Part shown: positions 1 through 6,584 of the stretch, in pieces | Position numbering within the stretch: the first letter of the stretch is position 1 | Layout of the letters: each line of letters starts with the position of its first letter | Assembly: GCA_927911745.1 (NCBI GenBank) | Contig: CAKMQF010000070.1 | Span: forward strand, 1 to 6,912 | Reading direction: 5' to 3' | Source: an uncultured Gemella sp. | GTDB taxonomy: Bacteria; Bacillota; Bacilli; Staphylococcales; Gemellaceae | DNA: 6,912 nucleotides | Made by a program: the position numbers and the translations under genes | The notes under the pieces: generated by a model | What the model was told of the DNA's origin: nothing | Seen by the model: only the letters and a program-made list of their open reading frames with translations | Databases searched by the model: none

Positions 1-805
1 AAATCACCCATTTGTAGGACACTACAAATTCTTAAGAGACTTAGTAGCTGATAAAAAAGATGTGACTGTGAAATTAACAATTCCATCACCATCACAATTA
101 TACTTCGAGTTAATACGTACTGAAGATCACATTAAAGGATATGAAAAATTCTACCCAACATTTGAAGAATTAAAAGATGCGATTGTAGCAGCTTATAAAC
201 AAGTAATCGCAGACCTTTATAAAGAAGGATTACGAGTATTACAATTTGATGATTGTACATGGGGAGCATTAGCTGATGATGGATTTGCGAACCGTTTCCG
301 TGACGCACGTCCATTAGAAGAAGTTCGTAGAGAATATGCAGCACGTTGTCTAGCTCTTAACAATGAAACAATAGAAGGAAAACCAGGAGACTTAGCAATA
401 AATACACACGTTTGTCGTGGTAACTTCGCTTCTAAATGGATTTCTCAAGGAGGATATCAAAATGTTGAAGACGAGCTACTTGCTGGAGAAAACGTAAATG
501 CATACTACTTAGAATACGATACAGATCGTGCAGGAGATTTCAAGCCACTAGCAAAAGTTGGAAAAGATAAAAAAGTTGTTTTAGGATTAATTACATCTAA
601 ATTTGCAGATTTAGAAGATAAAGAAGAAGTAATCGCAAGAATTAAAGAAGCTAGCGAATATGTACCATTAGAAAACATCTATTTAAGTACACAATGTGGA
701 TTTGCTTCTACAGAAGAAGGAAACGTGATTACTGAAGAAGATCAATGGAAAAAAATAGCCCTAATTAAAGAAATCGTAGAAGAAGTTTGGGGTACAGAAA
801 AATAA
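1..805 (+). CDS. MetE-like methionine synthase (YxjG/YxjH family), 5' end missing
   Basis: This is the C-terminal part of a cobalamin-independent methionine synthase-like enzyme, which transfers a methyl group to the homocysteine thiol in the cytoplasm. The reading frame is open from base 2 with no start, giving about 267 codons. YxjG/YxjH relatives have roughly 370-380 residues, so about 110 residues lie upstream. A GTG at 62 is in frame but is not a credible start, because conserved-looking sequence (NHPFVGHYKFLRDL) precedes it and there is no ribosome binding site. The zinc ligands expected for the MetE catalytic barrel are visible: His and Cys in THVC (codons 407-409 and 413-415), Glu in YYLEYD (512-514) and Cys in STQCGF (695-697). 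The motif LRVLQFDDCTWG also fits the family. No frameshift is seen, unlike several downstream genes. The family assignment is firm. The methyl donor (methyltetrahydrofolate or another) cannot be told from this fragment. Confidence 0.88.
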   Translation, partial: NHPFVGHYKFLRDLVADKKDVTVKLTIPSPSQLYFELIRTEDHIKGYEKFYPTFEELKDAIVAAYKQVIADLYKEGLRVLQFDDCTWGALADDGFANRFRDARPLEEVRREYAARCLALNNETIEGKPGDLAINTHVCRGNFASKWISQGGYQNVEDELLAGENVNAYYLEYDTDRAGDFKPLAKVGKDKKVVLGLITSKFADLEDKEEVIARIKEASEYVPLENIYLSTQCGFASTEEGNVITEEDQWKKIALIKEIVEEVWGTEK

Positions 806-885
806 TAATACTTTAGTGTTTCTTCGATTATACCAAACAAAAAGAATTATATAATTAAAGTAAATGATAAAAGTAAGCACATAAA

Positions 886-915
886 TTGACTTTTTTATCG
901 ATAATACAGTAAACT
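886..915 (+). promoter_or_regulatory. Weak candidate sigma-A promoter for the opp operon
   Basis: TTGACT (886-891) matches the -35 consensus at five of six bases. The best-placed -10 is TAAACT (910-915, four of six) after an 18-base spacer. GATAAT (900-905) is a better -10 hexamer but lies only 8 bases away, too close to pair with this -35. This is the most plausible start for the oppA transcript in the gap, but in AT-rich DNA such matches are common. Confidence 0.3.
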
Positions 916-1109
916 AAACTAGCATTGATTTCATTCGTTCAATGTTAAATAATATCTGGTTTTATTATTCTTATTATGAAATATAGTCTATTTAATCAAT
1001 ACATGAGTAGCAATGTAAGTCTCTCACTGTCGAATAGGCAAATGTATTTAACCATTATTAAATAGGGGAAACCAAAATATTTCGTAGTTAGAAAATAGGA
1101 CTTAAAATC

Positions 1110-1116
1110 AAGGAGG
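1110..1116 (+). promoter_or_regulatory. Ribosome binding site of oppA
   Basis: AAGGAGG is a near-perfect Shine-Dalgarno sequence, 8 bases before the ATG at 1125. It fixes the start of the binding-protein gene and predicts strong translation. Confidence 0.9.
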
Positions 1117-1124
1117 AAAAAAGA

Positions 1125-2683
1125 ATGAAAAAAAACAAATTGTTTATAGGAGCACTAGCGTTAGTAATGAGTGTTGTAACAGCATGTAGTTCAAAAACGC
1201 AAAACACAATTACCACTTCTCAAGATAAAGATACTTTCACGTATGCTATTAGTGATGATCCATCATCGACTAACCCAATCAAGGTTAGTGACCGTTGGGG
1301 ATTAACAATGACTAATATTATTTACTCACCATTAATCAAAGTTAATGGGGATGGTTCAAAAGAATATGCCTTAGCAGAATCTACTGAACTTGCAAAAGAT
1401 GGTCTTAGTTTAAAAGTTAACTTAAGAAAAGATGTAAAATGGTCTGATGGACAAAAATTCACAGCAGATGACGTAGTTTTCACTTATCAAACAAAAGCTA
1501 AAAAAGAAAATGGAAACTTTAAAAACTTATGGATTGGAGACAAACCAATAACTATTGAGAAAGTAGATGACTACACTGTAGTATTCAAGTTCCCAGAACC
1601 AAGTGCAGCTGCGGCAAATAACATTGCGAATGAAACTTACATTATTCCAAAACACGTTTATGGAAATGTATCTGACTTCTCAGTTAAAGAATTAAAAGAA
1701 ACACCAGTAGGAACTGGACCATACAAACTAGTAGAAAACAAACGTGGAGAATATATTAAATTTGAAGCGAATGAAAATTATTACATGGTAAGCCAAAAGT
1801 TAAAAATGTAGTACTACGTATTATTAAAAGTGCTGATACTACAAAAGTAGCATTACAAAAAGGTGAGGTAGATGCAGCATATGTATTACCTGCTGTAATT
1901 AAAGATTTAGATTCTAAAAACATCGATACTTATCCTTACAGTGAAAACCGTATCGGATACTTAGGACTAAACACAAACACAGATGAATTAAAAGATGTTA
2001 AAGTTAGACAAGCTATTTTATACGCATTAAACAAAGAAGACATGAATAAAGCGGCTTACTTAGATAGCAAATACTACCAAAACCCTTATTCATTCTTACC
2101 ACCGAAAAATCCATTCCATACTGATGATGTAGAGAAATATACTCAAAATGTTGAAAAAGCAAAATCACTATTAAAAGAAGCTGGAGTTTCTAACTTGAAA
2201 CTTAACTTAGGATATGCAAGTAACGATGCTGCAAATACTATCCAAGCAACATTCATCCAACAACAATTACAAGCAGTAGGAATTAATGTAGAGCTTCGTG
2301 GTGGAGATGAAACAGCTATCTTTACAGAGTTAAGAAAACCTGGTTCTAAAGCTTACAACCTATTCTTAGGTGGATATATCATGGGTAACGATCCTGATTT
2401 ATACTCTAAGCTATTTGGATCAAATGGTACTTCAAATTACTTCCAATTCAGAAGTGAAAAAATTGATGGATTATTCAAGCAAGGTGCAGCTGAATTAGAT
2501 GAAGCTAAACGTAAAGAAGTGTACAAAAACCTTCAACAAGAAATTGCTAACCAAGCATACCTATACCCAATCGTAGATAACCAAAAAATCTTAGCGGTTA
2601 ACAAACGTGTTGGAAATGTTAACGATGCTAAGTTAGTACCAATCTACACATTTGATGATTTATCAAAAATTACTCTTAAATAG
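1125..2683 (+). CDS. oppA: Peptide ABC transporter substrate-binding lipoprotein (family 5 SBP), one frameshift
   Basis: This is the extracellular binding protein of an Opp/Dpp-type importer, anchored to the membrane by lipid. Residues 1-20 form a signal peptide (MKKNK, a hydrophobic stretch, then lipobox VTAC) with the lipidated Cys at 21. The family 5 SBP signature lies at residues 84-120 (AEST..DGLSLKVNLRKDVKWSDGQ..FTADDVVFT), and VGTGPYKLVE follows at about 195-204. The frame breaks at 1787: after ENYYM it runs out at a TAG (1809-1811). One extra base at the GG of 1787-1788 restores GKPKVKNVVLRIIKSADTTKVALQKG and leaves a single open frame to the TAA at 2681-2683. The repaired protein has 519 residues, normal for the family. 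The ATG at 2042 is internal, not a second gene. The ligand is unknown: peptides are most likely, but nickel or other ligands are also used by this family. The symbol names the role, not a proven ortholog. Confidence 0.88.
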
Positions 2684-2710
2684 TAATAGTAGTGGAAAAT
2701 AAAATATAGT

Positions 2711-2780
2711 GTGAGGGGGAGTACGATAAAATCCTATTTATAATAAGATTTTATAGTATCTCCCTCGCTTTATTAGTTTT
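2711..2780 (+). terminator. Long hairpin with poor T-tract between oppA and oppB (attenuator or partial terminator)
   Basis: Arms 2711-2733 and 2747-2768 pair over about 21 positions: ten pairs at the base (GTGAGGGGGA against the TCTCCCTCGC side, two of them G-T), a bulged G, three pairs, a G/A mismatch, then the eight pairs ATAAAATC/GATTTTAT. The loop is 13 bases. The 3' arm is followed by TTTATTAGTTTT, an interrupted T-tract. That suggests incomplete termination or an mRNA 3'-end stabiliser. Either would leave more transcript for the binding protein than for the permeases, a known arrangement in ABC importer operons. The structure is seen in the sequence; the function is inferred. Confidence 0.65.
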
Positions 2781-2790
2781 AAGGGAAACG

Positions 2791-2840
2791 TTCATTTATA
2801 ATTTATATCAAAAAAAGATTTGTGATAAATTATAAATGAA
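2791..2840. repeat. Perfect 16-bp AT-rich inverted repeat upstream of oppB
   Basis: TTCATTTATAATTTAT (2791-2806) is exactly complementary to ATAAATTATAAATGAA (2825-2840), with an 18-base loop of A-rich sequence. It lies between the oppA-oppB hairpin and the oppB ribosome binding site, with no T-tract after it. It could be an mRNA hairpin protecting or insulating the oppB segment, or a protein-binding palindrome. Nothing shows which. Confidence 0.7.
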
Positions 2841-2868
2841 TTACATAAAAATATAGTAATTAAAATTT

Positions 2869-2875
2869 AAAGGAG
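2869..2875 (+). promoter_or_regulatory. Ribosome binding site of oppB
   Basis: AAAGGAG ends 5 bases before the ATG at 2881 and supports that start. The encoded N-terminus, MIRYILKRILQAVP, is typical for the family. Confidence 0.85.
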
Positions 2876-2880
2876 ATTGT

Positions 2881-3836
2881 ATGATTCGATATATTTTGAA
2901 ACGTATATTACAAGCAGTACCATTACTTTTAGTAATATCGTTTATAGTATTTACTTTAATACATTTAGCACCATATGATGCTATCGATGCACAGATAACG
3001 TCGAATATGTCACAAGAAGAAATAAATATTCTTCGCGAGCAAAGTGGGCTTAATAAACCATTCTTAATTCAGTATGTTGATTGGTTAGGACAAATATTAA
3101 GCGGGAACTTCGGGCACTCACTAGTAACTCATAATAGTGTAGGAGAAGAAATCCTAGCGAAAATACCTAATACAATATCATTAGTATTACCTGCATATGT
3201 AACAGCATTAGTGATTGCAATAGTACTAGGATTATTAGCAGCTGCAAACAAAGGTAAATGGCAAGATAAATTCATCGATGCTGTAGCTTCACTTGGAATA
3301 GCTACTCCATCATTTTGGATAGCGATGATATTTATCTATGTTTAGGATACCAATTAAACTTATTCCCAATAATAGGGATGCACACAATTGGTAAAGAGGA
3401 CGATTTTGGTGATTTCTTATCCCACTTTATTATGCCTTATCTAACTTTAACAATCGTATTTTTTGCAGAACTTACACGTTATGTAAGATCTTCAGCTTTA
3501 AGTCAAACAAATGAAGAGTATGTAGTAGTTCAACAAGCTTTCCAAGCGACAAAAACTCAAATTTTCACAAGACACATTATTAAAAATGTGTTAATACCAG
3601 TAATTACTCAAGTGGGTATGTCACTACCGATGTTAGTAACTGGAGCGATTATTACAGAAACAGTATTTAGTTGGCCGGGAATAGGACCATATATTACACA
3701 AGCAACTAGAGCATTAGATTATCCTATTATAATGGCAGTAATGTTACTTTCAGCTACACTAGTAATAGTAGGTAATTTAATTTCAGATATACTTTACTCT
3801 ATAGTAGATCCTAGAATTAGAAGAGGAGGTAAATAA
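2881..3836 (+). CDS. oppB: Peptide ABC transporter permease, OppB/DppB type, one frameshift
   Basis: This is an inner-membrane channel subunit that pairs with the OppC-like protein. The N-terminus MIRYILKRILQAVPLLLVISFIV (shown as a first membrane segment at about residues 9-30) and the following FGHSLVTHNSV region are typical of OppB/DppB. Further membrane segments lie near 98-121, 137-154, 184-198, 240-258 and 284-305. The cytoplasmic EAA-type loop that docks the ATPases is near residues 213-240 (EEYVVVQQAF..HIIKNVLIP). TETVFSWPGIGPYI (about 259-272) is a conserved family block. At 3341-3345 the frame hits TAG after FIYV. One extra T in the TTT of 3341-3343 gives IYVLGYQLNLFPIIG and restores the frame to the TAA at 3834-3836. 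The repaired length is 318 residues, as expected. The ATG at 3315 is out of frame and is not a real start. One base separates the stop from oppC. Confidence 0.9.
3823..3829 (+). promoter_or_regulatory. Ribosome binding site of oppC
   Basis: GAGGAGG lies inside the last codons of oppB, 8 bases before the oppC ATG. This suits coupled translation of the two permeases. Confidence 0.85.
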
Positions 3837-3837
3837 G

Positions 3838-4662
3838 ATGAAAAGATTTATTAAAATAGCTAAAAGTTCAAAAATTTATATTTTTTCACTTATTTTTATA
3901 GCGATATTAGTGTTTGTATCATTAATAGCACCTTTACTTCCTATTGATCCAGCGGCTACTGATGTAGCAAATCTATCTCAATCACCGAGTCTACAACATT
4001 TATTCGGGACTGATGAAGTAGGACGTGATTACTTCATTCGTGTAATCTATGGAGGGCGTATTTCTCTTATAGTAGGATTACTAGCGATGGTGACTGCCGT
4101 AACAATTGGAACGATAGTAGGACTTATCGCAGGTTATGTTGGTGGAGTTGTTGATACTTTACTTATGCGTTTAGTTGATGTATTATCATCTATTCCATGG
4201 TTAGTATTAGTAATTGTACTTAGTGTATTTTTAAAACCAGGAATTGGTTCAATAATTATAGTAATAGGATGTTTTTCTTGGATGCGTCTTGCGAGATTAG
4301 TTCGTGCAGAAACTTTATCAGCAAAAGAATACGACTACGTAGTATATAGTAGATTTAGCGGTGTAAAAACTATCTCTATCCTAAAAAAACATATTATTCC
4401 AGCTATAATACCAACTTTAGTAGTAGCAGCAAGTGCTTCAATAGCAAATGCAATAATGACAGAAGCGGCGCTTAGTTTCTTAGGACTTGGTATTCAACAG
4501 CCTATGACTTCTTGGGGAACGCTGCTACAAAATGCACAACAAAGTCTACAACGTGCTCCTCATATGGCTATCATTCCTGGATTATTTGTAATGTTAACAA
4601 TTTATTCATTTAATAATATTGGTAACTTACTTACAAAATATATTCAAAAGGAGGGAGAATAG
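3838..4662 (+). CDS. oppC: Peptide ABC transporter permease, OppC/DppC type
   Basis: This is the second membrane-channel subunit, with 274 residues and an intact frame. A first membrane segment lies at about residues 14-34 (FSLIFIAILVFVSLIAPLL). It is followed by HLFGTDEVGRDYFIRVIYGGRISL (55-77), the diagnostic start of the OppC/DppC core. Other hydrophobic segments fall near 78-100, 117-133, 136-148, 188-206 and 243-260. The EAA-type ATPase-docking loop is near 163-192 (KEYDYVVYSRF..ILKKHIIPAIIP). TEAALSFLGLGIQQPMTSWG (208-227) is the conserved family block. The gene is the third of the operon, separated by one base from oppB before it and from oppD after it. Opp versus Dpp versus nickel-type use cannot be decided from the permease. 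Confidence 0.94.
   Translation: MKRFIKIAKSSKIYIFSLIFIAILVFVSLIAPLLPIDPAATDVANLSQSPSLQHLFGTDEVGRDYFIRVIYGGRISLIVGLLAMVTAVTIGTIVGLIAGYVGGVVDTLLMRLVDVLSSIPWLVLVIVLSVFLKPGIGSIIIVIGCFSWMRLARLVRAETLSAKEYDYVVYSRFSGVKTISILKKHIIPAIIPTLVVAASASIANAIMTEAALSFLGLGIQQPMTSWGTLLQNAQQSLQRAPHMAIIPGLFVMLTIYSFNNIGNLLTKYIQKEGE
4649..4654 (+). promoter_or_regulatory. Ribosome binding site of oppD, deciding its start
   Basis: AGGAGG is followed by ATG at 4664 after 9 bases. This favours 4664 over the in-frame ATG at 4619, which lies inside oppC, has no Shine-Dalgarno sequence, and would add 15 residues (MVTYLQNIFKRRENS) unlike the family. Confidence 0.85.
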
Positions 4663-4663
4663 T

Positions 4664-5530
4664 ATGACAAACATAGTAGAATTAAAAAATCTAACGGTTA
4701 ATTATAAACCAAATAAAGAAGTAGATAAACAGTTAATACACGGTATCGATATTAATTTTAGAAAAGGTCATATCACTGGTGTTGTTGGAGAATCAGGTAG
4801 TGGAAAAAGTATTCTGATGCGTAGCATAATGTCTATTCTTCCTAACAATATTTTTGATAAAAATGATAAGTTTAACTTTGATGGAAAGGAAGTTAAGAAG
4901 GGTGAAAAGTTACCAATCTCTATGATTTTCCAAAACCCTATGACTTCACTAGATCCAGTTAGAACAATTGGTTTTCATTTAATAGAAGTAATAGAAAGAT
5001 TCCAAAATAAGTCTAAAGAAGAAGCGAAAAAATTAGCAATAGAGCAACTAGAAAAAGTAGGAATTCTTAATGCACCTCTTAGAATGGAGCAATATCCACA
5101 TGAATTATCTGGTGGTATGCGTCAAAGAATATTAATAGCTATGGCATTACTTGCAAATCCTAAGTTATTGGTAGCAGATGAACCAACAACAGCTTTAGAC
5201 GTTACGGTTCAAGCACAGATTTTATCTCTTATTAAAAAATTACAAAAAGAAACAGAACTTAGTGTTGCACTAGTCAGCCATGACTTCGGTGTAATAGCTG
5301 GAATGTGTGACTATGTGTATATTATGTATAGAGGTAGAGTTGTCGAAAAAGGAAATGTTGAAGAAATCTTCAGCAATGCACAACACCCATATACAAAACA
5401 ACTTCTTGCAGCGGCAAGATTAGAAAATACTAATAAAGAACTTCTGACTGTTGATTATAAGGAAGATGACAAACACTATACTTGGCAAAAACTTAGCGAT
5501 ACTCATGAGTATCTGAAAGAGGTGGAGTAA
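4664..5530 (+). CDS. oppD: Peptide ABC transporter ATP-binding protein, OppD/DppD type
   Basis: This is one of the two cytoplasmic ATPases of the importer, with 288 residues and an intact frame. Motifs appear in order: Walker A GESGSGKS (42-49), Q-loop MIFQNPMTSLDP (Gln 90), ABC signature LSGGM (148-152), Walker B LLVADEP (Asp172, catalytic Glu173), D-loop ALD and H-loop His206 in LVSHDF. HPYTKQLL (241-248) is the usual C-terminal Opp/Dpp element. The protein is shorter than common OppD/DppD (about 320-340): the segment between Walker A and the Q-loop is compact, and the C-terminus lacks the Cys-containing GCxFxxRC-type tail seen in many relatives. All ATPase motifs are intact, so it should be active if made. 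Its TAA shares one base with the oppF ATG (TAATG). Confidence 0.94.
   Translation: MTNIVELKNLTVNYKPNKEVDKQLIHGIDINFRKGHITGVVGESGSGKSILMRSIMSILPNNIFDKNDKFNFDGKEVKKGEKLPISMIFQNPMTSLDPVRTIGFHLIEVIERFQNKSKEEAKKLAIEQLEKVGILNAPLRMEQYPHELSGGMRQRILIAMALLANPKLLVADEPTTALDVTVQAQILSLIKKLQKETELSVALVSHDFGVIAGMCDYVYIMYRGRVVEKGNVEEIFSNAQHPYTKQLLAAARLENTNKELLTVDYKEDDKHYTWQKLSDTHEYLKEVE
5518..5527 (+). promoter_or_regulatory. Ribosome binding site of oppF
   Basis: AGAGGTGGAG lies within the end of oppD, just before the overlapping start TAATG (ATG 5530-5532). The overlap suggests translational coupling. The first residues, MSKEYLKLKNVTKS, fit an OppF N-terminus. Confidence 0.7.
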
Positions 5531-6427
5531 TGAGTAAAGAGTATTTAAAACTTAAAAATGTAACGAAAAGTTTATAAGTCTAAAGGAATGGGCAAAGAAT
5601 GTCAAAGAAAACTGTTGCAGTTAATGAACATTATTTAGATATTTTATAAAGCAGAGACTTTAGCTGTAGTAGGTGAATCTGGAAGTGGAAAGACTACCCT
5701 AGGTAAGGGGATTTTAAATTTAGATCCGTTCATATCAGGTGATGTTTTTGTAGAAGGTAATGAAAAATCTTTAACAAAAATGTCGAAAAAAGAACTTGCA
5801 GAAGTTTATAGCAAGATGCAAATTATTTTCCAAGATCCATATTCATCATTAAATCCACGAATGAGTGCTTTAGATATAGTTATGGAAGCTTTACACAAAG
5901 AAGACAAAGAAACTGCGAAGAAAAAGGCGTTAGAAATTTTAGAGTTTGTTGGAATTTCTAATGAAGACGCGCTAAAATTATCTAATGCTTTTAGTGGAGG
6001 GCAACGTCAACGTATCGGTATTGCTCGTGCAGTTGTAACAAAACCAGACTTCATTCTATGTGATGAACCAACTTCTGCCTTAGATGCTTCAACACAAGCG
6101 CAGGTAATTAATTTATTAAAAGATTTACAAGAAAAATTCTCTCTAACATACTTATTTATTTCACATAACTTAGGTGTAGTAGAGTATATCGCAGATAGAA
6201 TAGCTGTAATGTATAGAGGTAATCTAGTAGAATTAGGAACAACAGAACAGATTATGAAAAATCCACAGCACGTTTATACGAAACGTCTTCTAAAATCTAT
6301 GCCGATTATTGATCCAGTAAGAGCTAGAAAGATGTTCGAAGAATTCGAAGTTAGTGCAGAGGAAATAGTAATAACTGGAACAGAAAAATTCGAAGAAGTT
6401 GAAGAAGGACACTTTGTGTTAAAATAA
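5530..6427 (+). CDS. oppF: Peptide ABC transporter ATP-binding protein, OppF/DppF type, three frameshifts near the start
   Basis: This is the second ATPase of the importer. Read literally, it stops after 15 codons (MSKEYLKLKNVTKSL, TAA 5575-5577). Three one-base corrections recover the family: removing a T at 5571-5573 (gives KSYKSKGMGK), adding an A at 5598-5599 (gives KEMSKKTVAVNE) and removing a T at 5642-5645 (gives LDIYKAETLAVVGESGSGKTT). The repaired protein has 298 residues. Walker A is at 48-55, Q-loop Gln101 in IIFQDPYSSLNP, signature FSGGQ (154-158, a usual OppF variant), Walker B FILCDEP (Asp178, Glu179) and His212 in FISHNLGVV. HVYTKRLL near the end is a typical C-terminal element. 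From 5645 to the stop the frame is clean. An ATG at 5780 exists but would give a fragment without Walker A and so no nucleotide binding. It is the last gene of the operon, with a terminator just after it. Confidence 0.85.
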
Positions 6428-6434
6428 TAATTTG

Positions 6435-6484
6435 AATGCCAATCTCAAAGATTAGAAAATCTAGCTTTTGGGGTTGGTATTTTT
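6435..6484 (+). terminator. Rho-independent terminator of the opp operon
   Basis: AATGCCAA (6435-6442) pairs with TTGGTATT (6474-6481), one G-T pair included. The stem continues inward through TCTCAAAG against CTTTTGGGG, again with G-T pairs, and an inner AGATT/AATCT stem closes a small loop. A run of T (6480-6484) follows directly. It starts 7 bases after the oppF stop and ends the operon cleanly before the next promoter. Confidence 0.88.
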
Positions 6485-6505
6485 GCAAAATATTTAAAAC
6501 AGATT

Positions 6506-6534
6506 TTGACAGCAAGCAAACTTTGGAGTAAAAT
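6506..6534 (+). promoter_or_regulatory. Strong sigma-A-type promoter of the ybaK gene
   Basis: TTGACA (6506-6511, perfect -35) is followed after 17 bases by TAAAAT (6529-6534, five of six -10 bases). Transcription would start near 6541, about 44 bases before the ATG. This is the best promoter in the window and sits right after the opp terminator, so ybaK is a separate transcription unit. Confidence 0.82.
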
Positions 6535-6557
6535 ATTAGTTATAATTTATAACTAAT
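6535..6557. promoter_or_regulatory. Perfect 23-bp palindrome over the ybaK transcription start (candidate operator)
   Basis: The 11-base arms ATTAGTTATAA (6535-6545) and TTATAACTAAT (6547-6557) are exact reverse complements around a single central T. The palindrome begins at the base after the -10 box and covers the predicted start site, an ideal place for a repressor dimer. As RNA it would have too small a loop to fold fully, and no T-tract follows, so a DNA operator is likelier than a terminator. The regulator is not recognised and is not encoded in this window. Confidence 0.6.
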
Positions 6558-6573
6558 GAAGAAGTTAAATAAT

Positions 6574-6578
6574 GAGGT
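6574..6578 (+). promoter_or_regulatory. Ribosome binding site of ybaK
   Basis: GAGGT lies 6 bases before the ATG at 6585. It is moderate in strength and supports this start. Confidence 0.65.
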
Positions 6579-6584
6579 ACAAAT

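Larger units (their letters stand above)
806..1124. other. Gene-free leader between the metE-like gene and oppA
   Basis: This stretch of 319 bases has no credible ORF. It holds a weak candidate promoter (886-915) and small inverted repeats: a 9-bp stem at 920-928/939-947 with one G-T pair, a 7-bp AT stem at 948-954/963-969, and a 7-bp stem at 1045-1051/1058-1064. It ends in the oppA ribosome binding site. If transcription starts near 920, the oppA mRNA would carry a leader of about 200 nt. I looked for T-box (AGGGTGG..ACCGCG-like) and SAM-I riboswitch signatures and found neither. No strong terminator for the metE-like gene is visible: the stem AAAAGT/ACTTTT (869-874/889-894) is followed by only two more T's and is pure low-GC. 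Read-through from metE is therefore possible. Confidence 0.6.

Noticed and set aside
132..344. 70-codon ORF on the minus strand
   Set aside because: It lies wholly inside the metE-like gene, which has clear catalytic motifs. Its Leu/His-rich translation looks like an antisense shadow and it has no ribosome binding site.
62..805. GTG at 62 as the start of the metE-like gene
   Set aside because: The frame is open and conserved-looking back to base 2, and no Shine-Dalgarno sequence precedes the GTG. The gene simply begins outside the window.
841..900. Terminator for the metE-like gene around 866-899
   Set aside because: The only stem pairs GATAAAAGT with ACTTTT..ATC and needs two unpaired T's. 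It has almost no G-C pairs and overlaps the candidate -35, so it is too weak to call.
1000..1110. T-box, SAM-I, c-di-GMP or ydaO-type riboswitch upstream of oppA
   Set aside because: Short words such as AATAGGCAAA and GGGGAAACC recall riboswitch cores, but the other conserved segments of each class are missing.
2042..2683. Separate gene starting at ATG 2042
   Set aside because: The frame continues upstream to 1787 with binding-protein sequence. There is no ribosome binding site, so it is the 3' part of oppA.
2820..2860. Internal promoter for oppB (TTGTGA with CATAAA or TATAGT)
   Set aside because: The hexamers match poorly or are wrongly spaced (18 bases with a four-of-six -10, or 26 bases). 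The -35 also overlaps the inverted repeat.
3315..3836. Separate permease gene starting at ATG 3315
   Set aside because: Its first nine residues (MDSDDIYLC) are an out-of-frame reading of oppB. It is the 3' part of that gene after an indel.
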